A DNA stretch of 64,000 nt from Rhizophagus irregularis (Eukaryota > Glomeromycota > Glomeromycetes > Glomerales > Glomeraceae), in contig NC_089443.1 of NCBI RefSeq assembly GCF_026210795.1, positions 558,001-622,000 on the forward strand, written 5' to 3'. The position numbers were made by a program, and so were the translations under genes. Each line of letters opens with the position of its first letter. The stretch's first letter is position 1. This document shows positions 49,656 to 60,213 of this stretch, in pieces. Below the pieces are notes generated by a model. It did no database searches. It saw only the letters and a list, made by a program, of their open reading frames with translations, and was not told where the DNA came from.

Positions 49656-49894
49656 TGCTTATTTTAGGTCAAAATCTTACCGATCATTTATGACCTCCAT
49701 ATATATTTTCGGGGTCCTGATTCAATTGTAAAAAATATTATCGGCTCTAATTGCTTCTTGTCAAGATTTAATCGTATTATATGAAATTTTTTTAAACTAT
49801 GTGATATTAAAGCAAATCCGAATAAATATGAATTATTAGTGATCGGATAATGAATCTGATGATTATATTATAATGCTGGGTGGAACTAAAGTAA

Positions 49895-51243
49895 AAATTA
49901 ATTTTAGTAATGACGGAGTTAGGTTTTTTAGGAGTATGGATTAGCTATAACGTATAAAGTTAAATCTCATTCGAGTGATAAAGGGAATGACATGGCGGAT
50001 GCGTTAAGTAAAATGGGTTCGCTCGAAAATAATGATGATTCAGAAATATTTATTAATATAAACAATAAAGTAACATGGAATATTTAGCTTTTTGGAGAAG
50101 AATATTGATTAAGGAGAGCCCTAGAGAATTCATGAAAAAATTAAATCAATATATAGGTCCTAGACATATGCAGATCAATGCGAATGAATATAATAGATAT
50201 TGAGATTGATTGGAAATTATCATTAGAGATAATTATGAAAGAATTTAGATCAGATATTTCATGGAATAGTAACAATGAATGCGTAGCGTTTAACATTAAA
50301 AATTACTTAGAAATTTACCTACGATGAGCTTATTAAACAAAAGAAATCCAGAAATTTATTCACGAAGTATGTGTTAGATGTAATAGAACGGTGGAAAACT
50401 GGATACATATTTAAATTTGTAGTGAGAATAATGTCACAATGATTCAATAATCAATGTAGCATACGATCAGTTGAAAGAACGATTAGAAAAAGTAGATATT
50501 AAAGTTTGATCATAGGTTATACGAAAAATTATTTAATATATTGAATGAACGATCTTTAATGATATTTAATGGAAGGAAGCTATAAAAGGGATAGTTAACA
50601 AGAGATTATTTTGTGAAATTAATAATAATTTATTTATAGACACGATTAAAGAATTTGTATCTGAAATAAAAGAACTAGCTAGGAAACATATGTGGAAAAT
50701 TAGATGTGAGCGAGGAGGCTAATCAATAGGAACTAAGCAAAGGTATTAATAGAAATGTTAAACGAATGGAAACAGGAATGACTCGCTCTTTAATTAATTG
50801 CTATGGTATTAATGAGAAAGTTAAACAAAAGTTTATTAAAGATACTTTGAGTAGATGGATAGGTTATCATTTAGTGACGGGAAATAAATACTTGTTATTC
50901 CATGGGTATCAATGAATAACTGAAATATTCACCGATGTCTTGGGGGCCCCCCCGAAGGGAGGGGAGCCGGGAGCATCGGTGTATATGGAGTATTTATTAG
51001 ATACCCATGGAATAACAGGTTTATCTCATTGTGTATGGCGTATACACCGATGGATTTTATACTTTTTTATACTTTTTTATACCGGTGGAATAATTTACAA
51101 AAAAATCCATCGGTGTATACATAATACCGATGGGATAATATTAAGGAAATATGGTCGACATTAGATTTATCGGATTTATGGAATTATCATAATTTAGTTG
51201 TATTTAGAAGTTCTAGGTATACGGAAGAATATTTTATATTAGA
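49895..51243 (+). mobile_element. Decayed LINE relic
   Basis: The reading YKVKSHSSDKGNDMADALSKMG (from about 49957) is the RNase H end of a LINE. It is followed by degenerate coding sequence with many stops. A terminal piece (EIWSTLDLSDLW, then NYHNLVVFRSSRYTEEYF, ending at a TAG near 51243) follows a later insertion (50891-51137). It belongs to a different LINE family from the copy at 24255-25815. Confidence 0.6.
50891..51137. mobile_element. Fold-back element with GC-rich centre inside the LINE
   Basis: The left arm (50891-50937, TTGTTATTCCATGGGTATC... to CACCGATG) is the inverse of 50974-51021 (CATCGGTG...GATACCCATGGAATAACAGG). Between them lies a very GC-rich stretch with GGGGGCCCCCCC followed by GAAGGGAGGGGAGCC. 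The right part (50973-51137) is the same repeat as 31715-32257 in uninterrupted form. Its inner ends show CCATCGGTGTATA / TATACACCGATGG pairing. Confidence 0.7.
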
Positions 51244-52319
51244 TTAGATATTAGATTAGATACTTTATTGATGTGATACTTTTATGTCTATATTATAATT
51301 GATTAATATTTGTATAATTTTATAATACTAATAAAAAAAGAAAATTTTATAGTTAAAAATGTATATTTAAATTCGTTGTGCTACGTCGATTTCGATTTAT
51401 AAATTAAATTAAATGCGCGTGATATAAACAAAATCGATTAAAATCGATAGTTACACAAACAGAAATTCCCTACGCTTCGGAAAATTAATCAAAAAAAAAA
51501 ACTAAAAATATGTTCTGTTTACAAAACCAAATATTTTTTAAGTCTAAAATACTCTATTATCTTGTTGTTGTATTAGATTCTCTTATAATTTTTATTAAAA
51601 TAACGCTAAAATAATAATAATTCTACACAATATTAACGAAACGTATAGATTAATACATAAATATTACATACTAACGAAATGTTAGCAAGTAATCATATAC
51701 AAAACCTATAAAGCTACTAATAATACACTACACAGTGTGCAAAGAGTCTATTTATCGGAAAACACAAAAAATTAAAAATGTTTTAAAGTTTCGTAAGAGA
51801 GAAAACGGAGTGGTATGTAAAATGATCGACACCATATCAAATCTGAAATTTCTCAAAATCATAACCAAAATATCTCAACGTGTAACGGACAGACCATTTC
51901 AAAGTCAGTAATTTGGTCTTCACAGCTGAGGTGTGTTATAAGCATTTCATTTCTGAATTGATACTCTTAATCTCCCATCTATTATTTTCTATATTCCACT
52001 TTTTCTGCACTTTGTGATACGAAGTTTCTCTTAATATTTATTTTTATTTATTTATTTATTTATTATTAATTCATATTCCGTAAAAGAACCTGAGAAAATT
52101 GGAATTCGACTGTCTCACTCTGTCTGAATAAAGCGTTAACACTTCGGATAAAATGTATCCTAGAAACAGCGCCCAAGCTTTTCTTCCCTTATTTCCGAGT
52201 TTAATCATTCCGACGGGTTTCTAGTGTCTTTATTTTTTGTTTTAGATTTTTGTTTTGCTTTTTTCCGTTATAGAAACGAATCATCTCTTAATAATGATTT
52301 TTTTAATTCCAGGTGGCAA
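51244..52319. other. Intergenic, no gene seen
   Basis: AT-rich. A (TTTA)n block lies at about 52040-52065. Confidence 0.4.
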
Positions 52320-53810
52320 AACGGGAAGCCGATCTGCATGTGTATATCAAGTAACACCACCAAAATTTCTCCCCACGTGACAGGTGACATTTAAAGGGTT
52401 GTGAAAAAAATAATTTTGGGAGGCAAAAAAAACACGTACAGTGAAAACGCGGTGGGGTGTGATGCCGGCGATAAATATTATTAGGTCACGTGGGGTGAAA
52501 AATTTAGTGGGACAATGAGAATCTCACGTGCACAATGTAGCCAATCACGTTCATACTCCTTTACGTCCAATGCGTCCAATGAAAATCTCACGTGCATACT
52601 CGTGCATATTATCATTGGTTGTTATTATAATAACTTTATCCTTATTATGGGAAGCGAACTGCATGTATGTTGTTACTCCACATTAATTTAAGACCAATGA
52701 GACCTCACGTGCGTATTTTCGCAACTTCATTGGCCTAGTTTATTTATTATTTGTATAAAATTTCCCTTATGTATTTATTTATTTATTTAAATTATCTTAA
52801 TTTTTAAAAGCATTATTTAATAAACCGATTTATTCAATATTCAATTTTGAGAATTTTGAAATGTTTATTTGAAACAATGAAAAATTAAAAGGAAAAAAAA
52901 AAATTTTTTTAAAAATTTTTGTGTGTCCGCCGCCGCCGAATGTGATCAGCTGAATGATTCGCTGAATGACTACTTACCCGGTTAATAAAACCCTATCAAA
53001 TTAAATAAGCATACGATAGGTAATTTTTACACTAAGAAAAATATTTTTGTTTCGAAGCGATAGTAAACTTGTTATATAATAAAATTTACTATTGAAGAAT
53101 TTTTCTTGTGAATCAAAATTTTGCTTAAGTATTCAAACATCTTTCAATAAAAAAAGTATTCAAGTTTCGACAATAATAAGTATTACTCTTGGATGTATTT
53201 CCATAAGAAAAAATTTTTTCTTTAGTATTTTTTCGAAAAAGCGAGGTATTATCCTTTAGGTTATTTTATTTTGCATATTAATTAGTTGAAAACGTAACAT
53301 GATTTTTTCTTAAAAAGTTTCGAAAATAAACGGACCGACCATGTGATCCATGTTCAAAATGTTACAAGCTGAGTTGTCGTAAATGATTATAACATTCTAT
53401 ACATATAAAAAAAAAAGTTTTTTCTTCATAGTATTCTAACGTAGAATAAACAATTTACTTAAAATTGTAAGATAAAAAAAAAAATTTTTTTTATTTATAG
53501 TATTCCAATATACTCTTGAAATCACATATTACTGTAATATTACAAATTTTTTTTTTATTCCAAAAAAAAAAAGGATGTTCCATCACTACATCGCTTCCCA
53601 TAATAAGAATAAAATTATTAGATAAGTACATGATGTTTGTGATAATGCGCACGTGAGGTTTTCATTGGACTCAATTTAATGTAAGGAGTACACATGCAGC
53701 TCGGCTTCCCATAATAAGGATAAAATTATTATTATAACTATTAACCAATGGTAATATGCACGTGAGGTTTTCATTGGAATTTAAGGAGTATGCACGTGAT
53801 TGGCTGCATG
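52320..53810. repeat. Inverted array of CACGTG-bearing units
   Basis: The left arm 52537-52725 and the right arm 53645-53807 are inverted copies, about 80-90% alike by eye. Each arm consists of two related units containing GGGAAGC, CTGCATGT, CCAATGA and CTCACGTGC. A partial unit lies at about 52330 and another at about 53585-53645. At least seven CACGTG hexamers occur. The centre (52726-53644) is AT-rich without a frame. It may be a non-autonomous transposon with long subterminal repeats. Confidence 0.75.
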
Positions 53811-54755
53811 CAAAAAAAAAATCATTAATATGCAGAACCTGTTTTTTTGTTACGTATACAAAATTAATTTCGATGAGAACCAATCGTTTTAATTTTGCAT
53901 GATGTCAAGACGTCACTTTTCAGCTGTTTTATCACGTGTTGCAAATCACGAGTTAATTAAGTAAACCGCAGTAAATTACTGTCCCCGTGACATTTTATCT
54001 TTATATGAAAGAAAAAGGGGAAGTCGCACATAAAACCTAAATTAAGAAACCTAATGAAAGATTAACGCAGGAGTATGTTACATGCAGTTTCATGTTATCG
54101 CACGACAGAAGATGCTACCTAAAATAAGATAAATTCAATGAAATCCTTGTGATCCAAAATAAGTAGTATTTGAAAGTCCTTATTCAAACAATAATTCTCT
54201 GAGTAATTTTCTCTGAGTCACAATTCTACGTTTAGTACAATCGATTTTACGTATTTGCGAGCTACCTGTAACTCCGGTTTCACGTAATTTTTGTTTATCA
54301 TTTTTACATAACAGAGAACGATGGTTATAATGTTTTTTTTATTAATATGCGATTTAAACATTGTGTGTATAAAAAATTCAGGTTTCTTTATTTATTTCAC
54401 TGTTATTGCATATCCGGATATCTATATGAAATGAAACTTTTTATAGAAATTGTGAATTGTAAATTTAATAAATTTTTGTATAAGAAAAATATGCTTCAAA
54501 AATATTTTATTTATCAAGAGCCTTAAAATCTAAACATATTAACTTAATCTTACACTTTCTATTGAGACTTATTCTTTAATGTTAAAAATAACTATTAATA
54601 ATTTCTAAATACCGTATAAACCTAAAATTTGATTAAATATTTTTTGTAAAAATTTTATATTCTTTTAATTATTCATAACCTTAAATTTATTGTAATATCA
54701 TTTTAAGCCTAAATGTTTTGTTAAAAAGAAGAAAAAAAAAAATTATTAAACTGTA
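53811..54755. other. Intergenic, no gene seen
   Basis: A TCACGTG lies at 53932-53938, just outside the array. There is no coding signal. It contains the 3' flank of the minus-strand gene that follows. Confidence 0.4.
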
Positions 54756-55699
54756 TCAAAATTGTGATTGATCATCGCGGGGGAGCATGGTATTATCGAA
54801 ATAACTTTGGCCGTCAGTTATTGAAACTGTTTGTCTCACATTGCTTTTTAATCCCATTTCACTCTCGGGGATTTGAAGAAAAAACCGTTTCAAACTTAGT
54901 TCGAGATTTAATTTTTGATACCAAGCTAATACATGTTTTCGTTTCAAGTCGTTTATATCAAAATCAATTCCGTAAATCTTTTTGTTCAATAAACCTATAA
55001 CTGAAGGAGGTGATAAAATCTTACATTTAATATGTTTTGTATTAATAATATCATTTGAAATCTGATAGAAGAATTCATAGTCGTAATCGTCATAGTCATT
55101 TTGATTGTAATTTTGTAAAGTGATTTTACAAGCAACATTATAAATGAAATCATCGTTTGGTGGTTGATGGAATAATCTAAGTTCGTTCGCTTGTTGTGAT
55201 GATTGAATAAGAATTTGGTCAATTGAAGTATTTGAGAAATCACTGGTAAATGGTAATCATAATGAATGAATAAATGTCAATCGAGAGTCAAATAAAATTG
55301 TAATATAAGTTTAAAATTTTAGGACACGAACCTTTTTAAAATTTTCTCTTGTAGAAAAGGAAGATCTTGTTTTAAACTTAGTTCGAGATTATATTTTTGA
55401 CCCCAAGTTAATGTATGTTTACGTTTCAGATCGTTTAAATCGAAGTCAATTTCATAAAATTCCTTATTCAATATACTAATAATCAAAGAGGGTGGTAATA
55501 ATTTACATGTGACGTAATAATTAGCATCTAAACCCTCATAAAAGAAATCGTAATCGTAATAACTATAATCCCAATTTTCAGAAAATTCTAAAATCATTTT
55601 AAAATTTACATGATAAAAATTATTATCATTTGGCGGTTGATAAAATAATCTAAACTCATTCAACTGCAAGGTTTGTTGCGCTGGTTGATATCTATTCAT
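54756..55699 (-). CDS. Two-repeat protein of unknown family
   Basis: Exon 1 (55699-55332) and exon 2 (55242-54756) join by GT-AG in phase 2 to 284 aa. Each exon encodes one copy of the same domain. Repeat 1 has EFRLFYQPPND, YDYDFFYE, CKLLPPSLIISILNKEFY and EIDFDLNDLKRKHTLTW, then YNLELSLK. Repeat 2 has ELRLFHQPPNDD, YDYEFFYQ, CKILSPPSVIGLLNKKIY and GIDFDINDLKRKHVLAW, then LNLELSLK. The intron sits exactly between the repeats, so the gene arose by exon duplication. No signal peptide, membrane segment or known catalytic motif is visible. The tail (about 250-284) is polar and unique. I do not recognise the family and assign no function. Confidence 0.7.
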
Positions 55700-56609
55700 T
55701 GTTAATTTCTAAATCACGTGTTGCGGTAAGACTTGCGTTAAATTATGTTCTTTGCTTTTTTTTTGCTATATTGTATTTATTTATTTTAAAAAAAGAAACT
55801 TAGGAAATAGAAAGTAATAACTTTTTGAGGGTAACAAAATTACGGGGCTGCCAGAAATGATTAAAAGAATGTTGCGAAAGAATTTTTCAATAAATAAAAT
55901 AACTCCGAAAAATGTATCACGCGCTAAGCATATAAGACAAGAAAAAAATAATAAACTCTGATATAGAGAATAAGAATGTTAATACTTTTGAATGTTTGAA
56001 AAATCAGACCGTTTTCTTATGTGTAAAAAGTTTTTACATGCTAATAAACTGAATAATGGTATATTTTATTATACAAAATGTTTGAATAAGGTGCAAAATT
56101 AAATTTTACGGAACAATTTAAGTTAATGTAACTCACGTTGAGCGAGTAAAAGGGGAAAAAAAATCAAATTTAATATGAAAGTAAAAGATTTATTATAACT
56201 CAGAGCTCTCTTTCCTTTTTTTTTTCTTCCTTTGAAATTATCTCGCTTCTTTATATAAGACAAAAAAAATTTTTTTTTATATACTTTATGATAAAAAAAT
56301 AAAATCATTTGATTAGCTAACGAATAAGTTAATTGGAAATTATACGATATATCCAGCCAAGAATTATGAAATTATGAATCTTGGTGAATACAAATTTAAA
56401 GCTCATTAACTTTATTAGTTTATGTAACAATAATGCATCAAAAAATTTTTTTCATTTCACTGACGATTTATTGTGTACCTTATCCTACAATAGAGTACTA
56501 CACACTGATCATTCCCAAATTTGAACAAAGATTTACCTTTTTTTGAAATTTTTAAAGGCCCATTTTGTTTTATGATATTTTATATATAATAATAGTGAAA
56601 AAGCCGCTC
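55700..56609. other. Intergenic, no gene seen
   Basis: AT-rich. The minus frame at 56123-56308 is low-complexity lysine/phenylalanine sequence. Confidence 0.4.
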
Positions 56610-56889
56610 TCTGTTTCAGTCGGATGACGGATGATTCGTTTACCGTCAGGATTTATTATGCTATGCCGATCATTTCCTTTTTTGGATTTCCATAACATTA
56701 TTTCCTTTTTTGGAATTATAAGTCGGGCCAGCACCATAAACTCAGCCAGAATTAAGCATGAATCCAAAATTCCGGATTAATCTGACGGATTATCCGGATG
56801 ATCCTTATATCCGTGATGGATATCCGGATAGATAAAATTAATTATGGATCGGATTAATGGATCACGGATTCATCCGGATCGTAGCACTA
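56610..56889. mobile_element. Truncated ATCCGGAT-type MITE
   Basis: The right end CGGATCGTAGCACTA (ends 56889) matches the TAGTGCTTCGATCCG family. The interior is dense in ATCCGGAT and CCGGATTAAT. A GGCCAGCAC...CCAGAATTA motif near 56727-56754 is shared with other MITEs here. No left terminus or target duplication was found. Confidence 0.65.
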
Positions 56890-57631
56890 GAGTCATACCA
56901 GGTTACACCGGTAACAGCAAGTGGTCTCTAAATACTGCATTTTTAACCTATATAGAATCGATAAAGTTAATCGAGTAATTGTTAATATTTATTATTATCA
57001 ACGTATAATATTATAATATTATATAATTCGGAACATGTAATCAAATAAACGATAAAATGCTATAAATGCATTCTCACTCTTCTACACAATAATTAGAAAA
57101 TTCTTCAGCCTGTCGTGTTCTTTGATTCGTTCGAATCGTCCAACTTTTCAAATATTTTATTAAATGAATATATACAGTAATGAAAAAAATGAAATATACT
57201 GCCAGATTTTTATATATCTGATATTCCGAATTCTAAATTAATTAAATACATATTAACATATAATGCATAAATACAGTGATTACTTAAAATAATATAACAG
57301 ACAATGTAAAAGTTCAAATAACATTTTATATTATGCTTATAAAGAATTAAATGAGAAAATTTGTCATCCTCGATTTATAATTTTATGATATAATTGTTTT
57401 TGATGGTAAGAAAAATAGATTTTCTTATAATACAATTTTTTAAATACTTGTTGCTGGTATCCATTGTGCTCGGATTTGCTTGATATGCTTCGTTATTAAT
57501 TTTATATATTTATTAAATGTAGATGTAGAATGGGGCGGTAACAAGGGAAATCCACCATTACAAATAGTGAATAAAACTATACAAAAGTTAACACTCAACC
57601 CCTAACGTTGCCCGGCCTAATATTGAAAATT
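56890..57631. other. Intergenic, no gene seen
   Basis: AT-rich without motifs. Confidence 0.35.
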
Positions 57632-58250
57632 CTAGGCGCAGCCTACTTTCTGTGAGTAAGCTATGATATGTAAAAAATAAAAAAAATATCTAAAAAAGTC
57701 TATATGAGAATTATAAAAATCTAAAGAAGAAAAATACGTATTAATAAAAGAAGTCCATCCTCCTGAGTGTAAAATATTAGATGAAATATAAATGATTGTA
57801 ACATCACGATACGACGATACGTGAGTTGAAGATCTGATCATTAGTCGTTGGCGTGCTCGAAGCTGATTGGACTCGGGAGCGATCTGCCTGTCGATTATTG
57901 TTGTAGCGATGATGACGACGTTTCTTGTAATATAATTTTTTTTCCGGGTAGTAATACCTCGGCGTTTTCCCCATTTTTTAAGTTGATCCATGTGATCCTT
58001 CCAAACCAATTCGTTTAGGAGGGCATGACATTATGTAAAATGATAGCATCACTATCGAGCGTTTTCGCAAATATTGGTGGAGTACGGTAACTATAGAGTT
58101 GGGAATGAATTGATGAATGAACAAATAAATTTTGTGTTTCACATCTATGTTGGTATTAAAAATAGGAAAAAGTTTAAATTTATATCTAAAAAGTATGTGA
58201 GAGAGTCTTCCGGTACGTTGCTCAGAATAAGTTGTTAACATCATTAATAA
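57632..58250 (-). pseudogene. Possible LINE-derived coding relic
   Basis: Two minus-strand frames (58244-57978 and 58009-57632) overlap with a shift near GLEGSHG / WKDHMDQ. The first reads LFPIFNTNIDVKHKIYLF and VTVLHQYLRKRSIVM. The second is basic. Position and orientation fit the 3' part of the minus-strand LINE relic at 58640-59640, separated from it only by a MITE. No diagnostic motif is present. Confidence 0.35.
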
Positions 58251-58285
58251 TCATAAACCTATTCTTAAACAAGATCCGGTCGGAT

Positions 58286-58615
58286 TAAGGATGGTCACCG
58301 GTCCTAGAAGACCGCGGTCTCATCTACACCCCAAAAAGACGGTCTGGTCCGTCTCGCGTAGGACCGCGGTCTTTCGGTCCTGGACTAATTCTGGCCAGAT
58401 ACATAGTGTCGGACGGAATTACTAAATACGGAAATCACGTGATCACGAATGAATAGTTTAGCCACCGGGCACAAAATTTTTTGTGTTACACTTACTTTTA
58501 ATTCTGGCCAGCACTATAAGTTCGGCCTGAATTAACAGCAGGACCGAAAAGACCGAAAGACCACAGTCGCAGTCCTGAGACCGAGTAGGACCGGTAGGAC
58601 CGATGACCATCTTTA
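58286..58615. mobile_element. hAT-type MITE, 330 bp
   Basis: It begins TAAGGATGGTCACCGGTCCT and ends with the inverse of TAAAGATGGTCATCGGTCCT (19 of 21 positions pair). GGTCGGAT flanks it on both sides (58278-58285 and 58616-58623), an 8-bp duplication. The interior holds many AGACCGCGGTCT-like palindromes and two direct copies of an AATTCTGGCC...GAATTA motif. Confidence 0.92.
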
Positions 58616-58639
58616 GGTCGGATAGAAGGACAGAAACCT

Positions 58640-59640
58640 AAATGATAGTTCATATCATTGATTTACAGGATGCTAGGCATGTTGTATAATTCCGGGTAAT
58701 GTTTCAAAGAAATTTCGCCGAAGGGTAAAATATGGTTGGTGCTTTTAATTCGATAAGTTGAGTTGTGAGTTTACCAAATTTTGGAGAAATTCTAGTTAAT
58801 GTCTTGCGAGGAAAAAATTTTGAAAATCTGTTGTAATGGTTGATTGTGTAAATTATGAGTGTGTAGGCGCCCGTGATTTGTTGGGTATGTTTGTATTGTG
58901 AGTCCGTGGTTGAATTGATACGATGGAATGGGGTCGTAGTAGCACATCCACAATATTGGCTAATGTGTTGGTCTATTCCTTGTAATATGTTATAGGAGGA
59001 GCTTAATCCTTCATAAGGGATGATTTGGTTGAGTCTATCTGTGAAAAGTTATATGAGGATCGTGGATCTTTGGGGGAAAATGTAATCGGTATAGTGATAG
59101 TTTTAGTAAAGATAAATTAACATGATCACAAGCTTTACTAATGCCTTGAAGACCAATCCATAGTGGTTTTTAGAAGTGGAATTAGTAGTCTAGTTTACTG
59201 TTTCTATGATATGTTGAATGGTTTGTAGCGGTTGTAATGTGAATTGTCCTATGAGACCAGCGCGGTTATTTGGTTGTAAAAAGATGTATTTGACAGGACT
59301 TTGTTGGTTCTATTGGTTAAGATTTTGACAAATAGTTTTCTGATAGTGTCTAATAAAATTATTAGACGAGTGTTGTTGATTTCACTATTCCATTCTTTAG
59401 GTTTAGGTATAGGGAATAGTAAACCTTCGTTTCATACTGTGGGCATATTGCCAATTTTAATACAGGCTTTGAATAATTCTGCCATGTATTGATAAATGAA
59501 TGTCTTCAGGAAAGAAAGATATCAGATACAAAGACCTTAAACGTCTACATGGTGTCTTGTGTAATGCTTCGTTATTAAGCGTTGGTGATTAATCGATCGG
59601 TAGAAGTCCTTCATCTATGTTAATGAGGAGTTTGACGATA
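58640..59640 (-). mobile_element. LINE reverse-transcriptase relic
   Basis: On the minus strand from about 59510 the frames read RIIQSLY, then PIPKPKEWNSEINNT followed by LLDTIRKLFVKILTN, the start of a LINE reverse-transcriptase palm. QFTLQPLQTIQHIIETVN comes next, with further pieces down to about 58650. Frame changes and stops are frequent. Only parts of the domain are present. Confidence 0.6.
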
Positions 59641-60146
59641 ATTGACAACTATTATCTAAAAGAACCTGGTTAAAATGTAATATTTTGTAATTTTTTTTTT
59701 TTAAAAAAAAAATAATTATTATTATTGTTGATTACCTCTAAGTCTTCGAATCATTCTTGACCTATGGGTGGAGCTAAGATTATGATTAATTTGTAAAAGC
59801 ATAAAGCATAAAAGCTGATATTTTTGAAATGGGAAATCATTGAAAAATTAATGCATGTGATCACGTGGACGGCCACCGTAAAATTACTGGGTGCTTACCA
59901 TCTTTTAGATAAAAATAAAATAATTATTAATATAATTGAAAAGAACGTTCCAAATTACGTTGCTGCACAGTGCAGCGCTGCTGACGCTAGAGGTTTAGTA
60001 ACACGCCCTAAACATTAAACATTAATAATATAATAAATATAACATAGTCGCACCTGTTTCGACATTCTCTCGGACTACGAGTTGCAACTTCACGAGAAAT
60101 ATTATTCCAACTATGGTTACGAATACCAAACCGATTTACGGCTCTC
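59641..60146. other. Intergenic, no gene seen
   Basis: AT-rich. The + frame at 59824-60018 has no motif. Confidence 0.35.
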
Positions 60147-60213
60147 TAATCCAACCTTAACATTTAATTCTAATCCTAACCTCCTAATCCTAATCTTAAC
60201 CTAACTCTATCCT
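60147..60213. repeat. Degenerate CCTAAC-like tract
   Basis: TAATCCAACC, TAATCCTAACCTCC, TAATCCTAATCTTAACCTAAC and similar words follow each other. They resemble telomere-type CCCTAA repeats, but none is exact. Confidence 0.35.

Noticed and set aside
57100-57150. TTCGAATCGTCC, which resembles a tRNA T-loop
   Set aside because: No acceptor stem or anticodon arm can be formed around it. No convincing tRNA or rRNA gene was found anywhere in the window.
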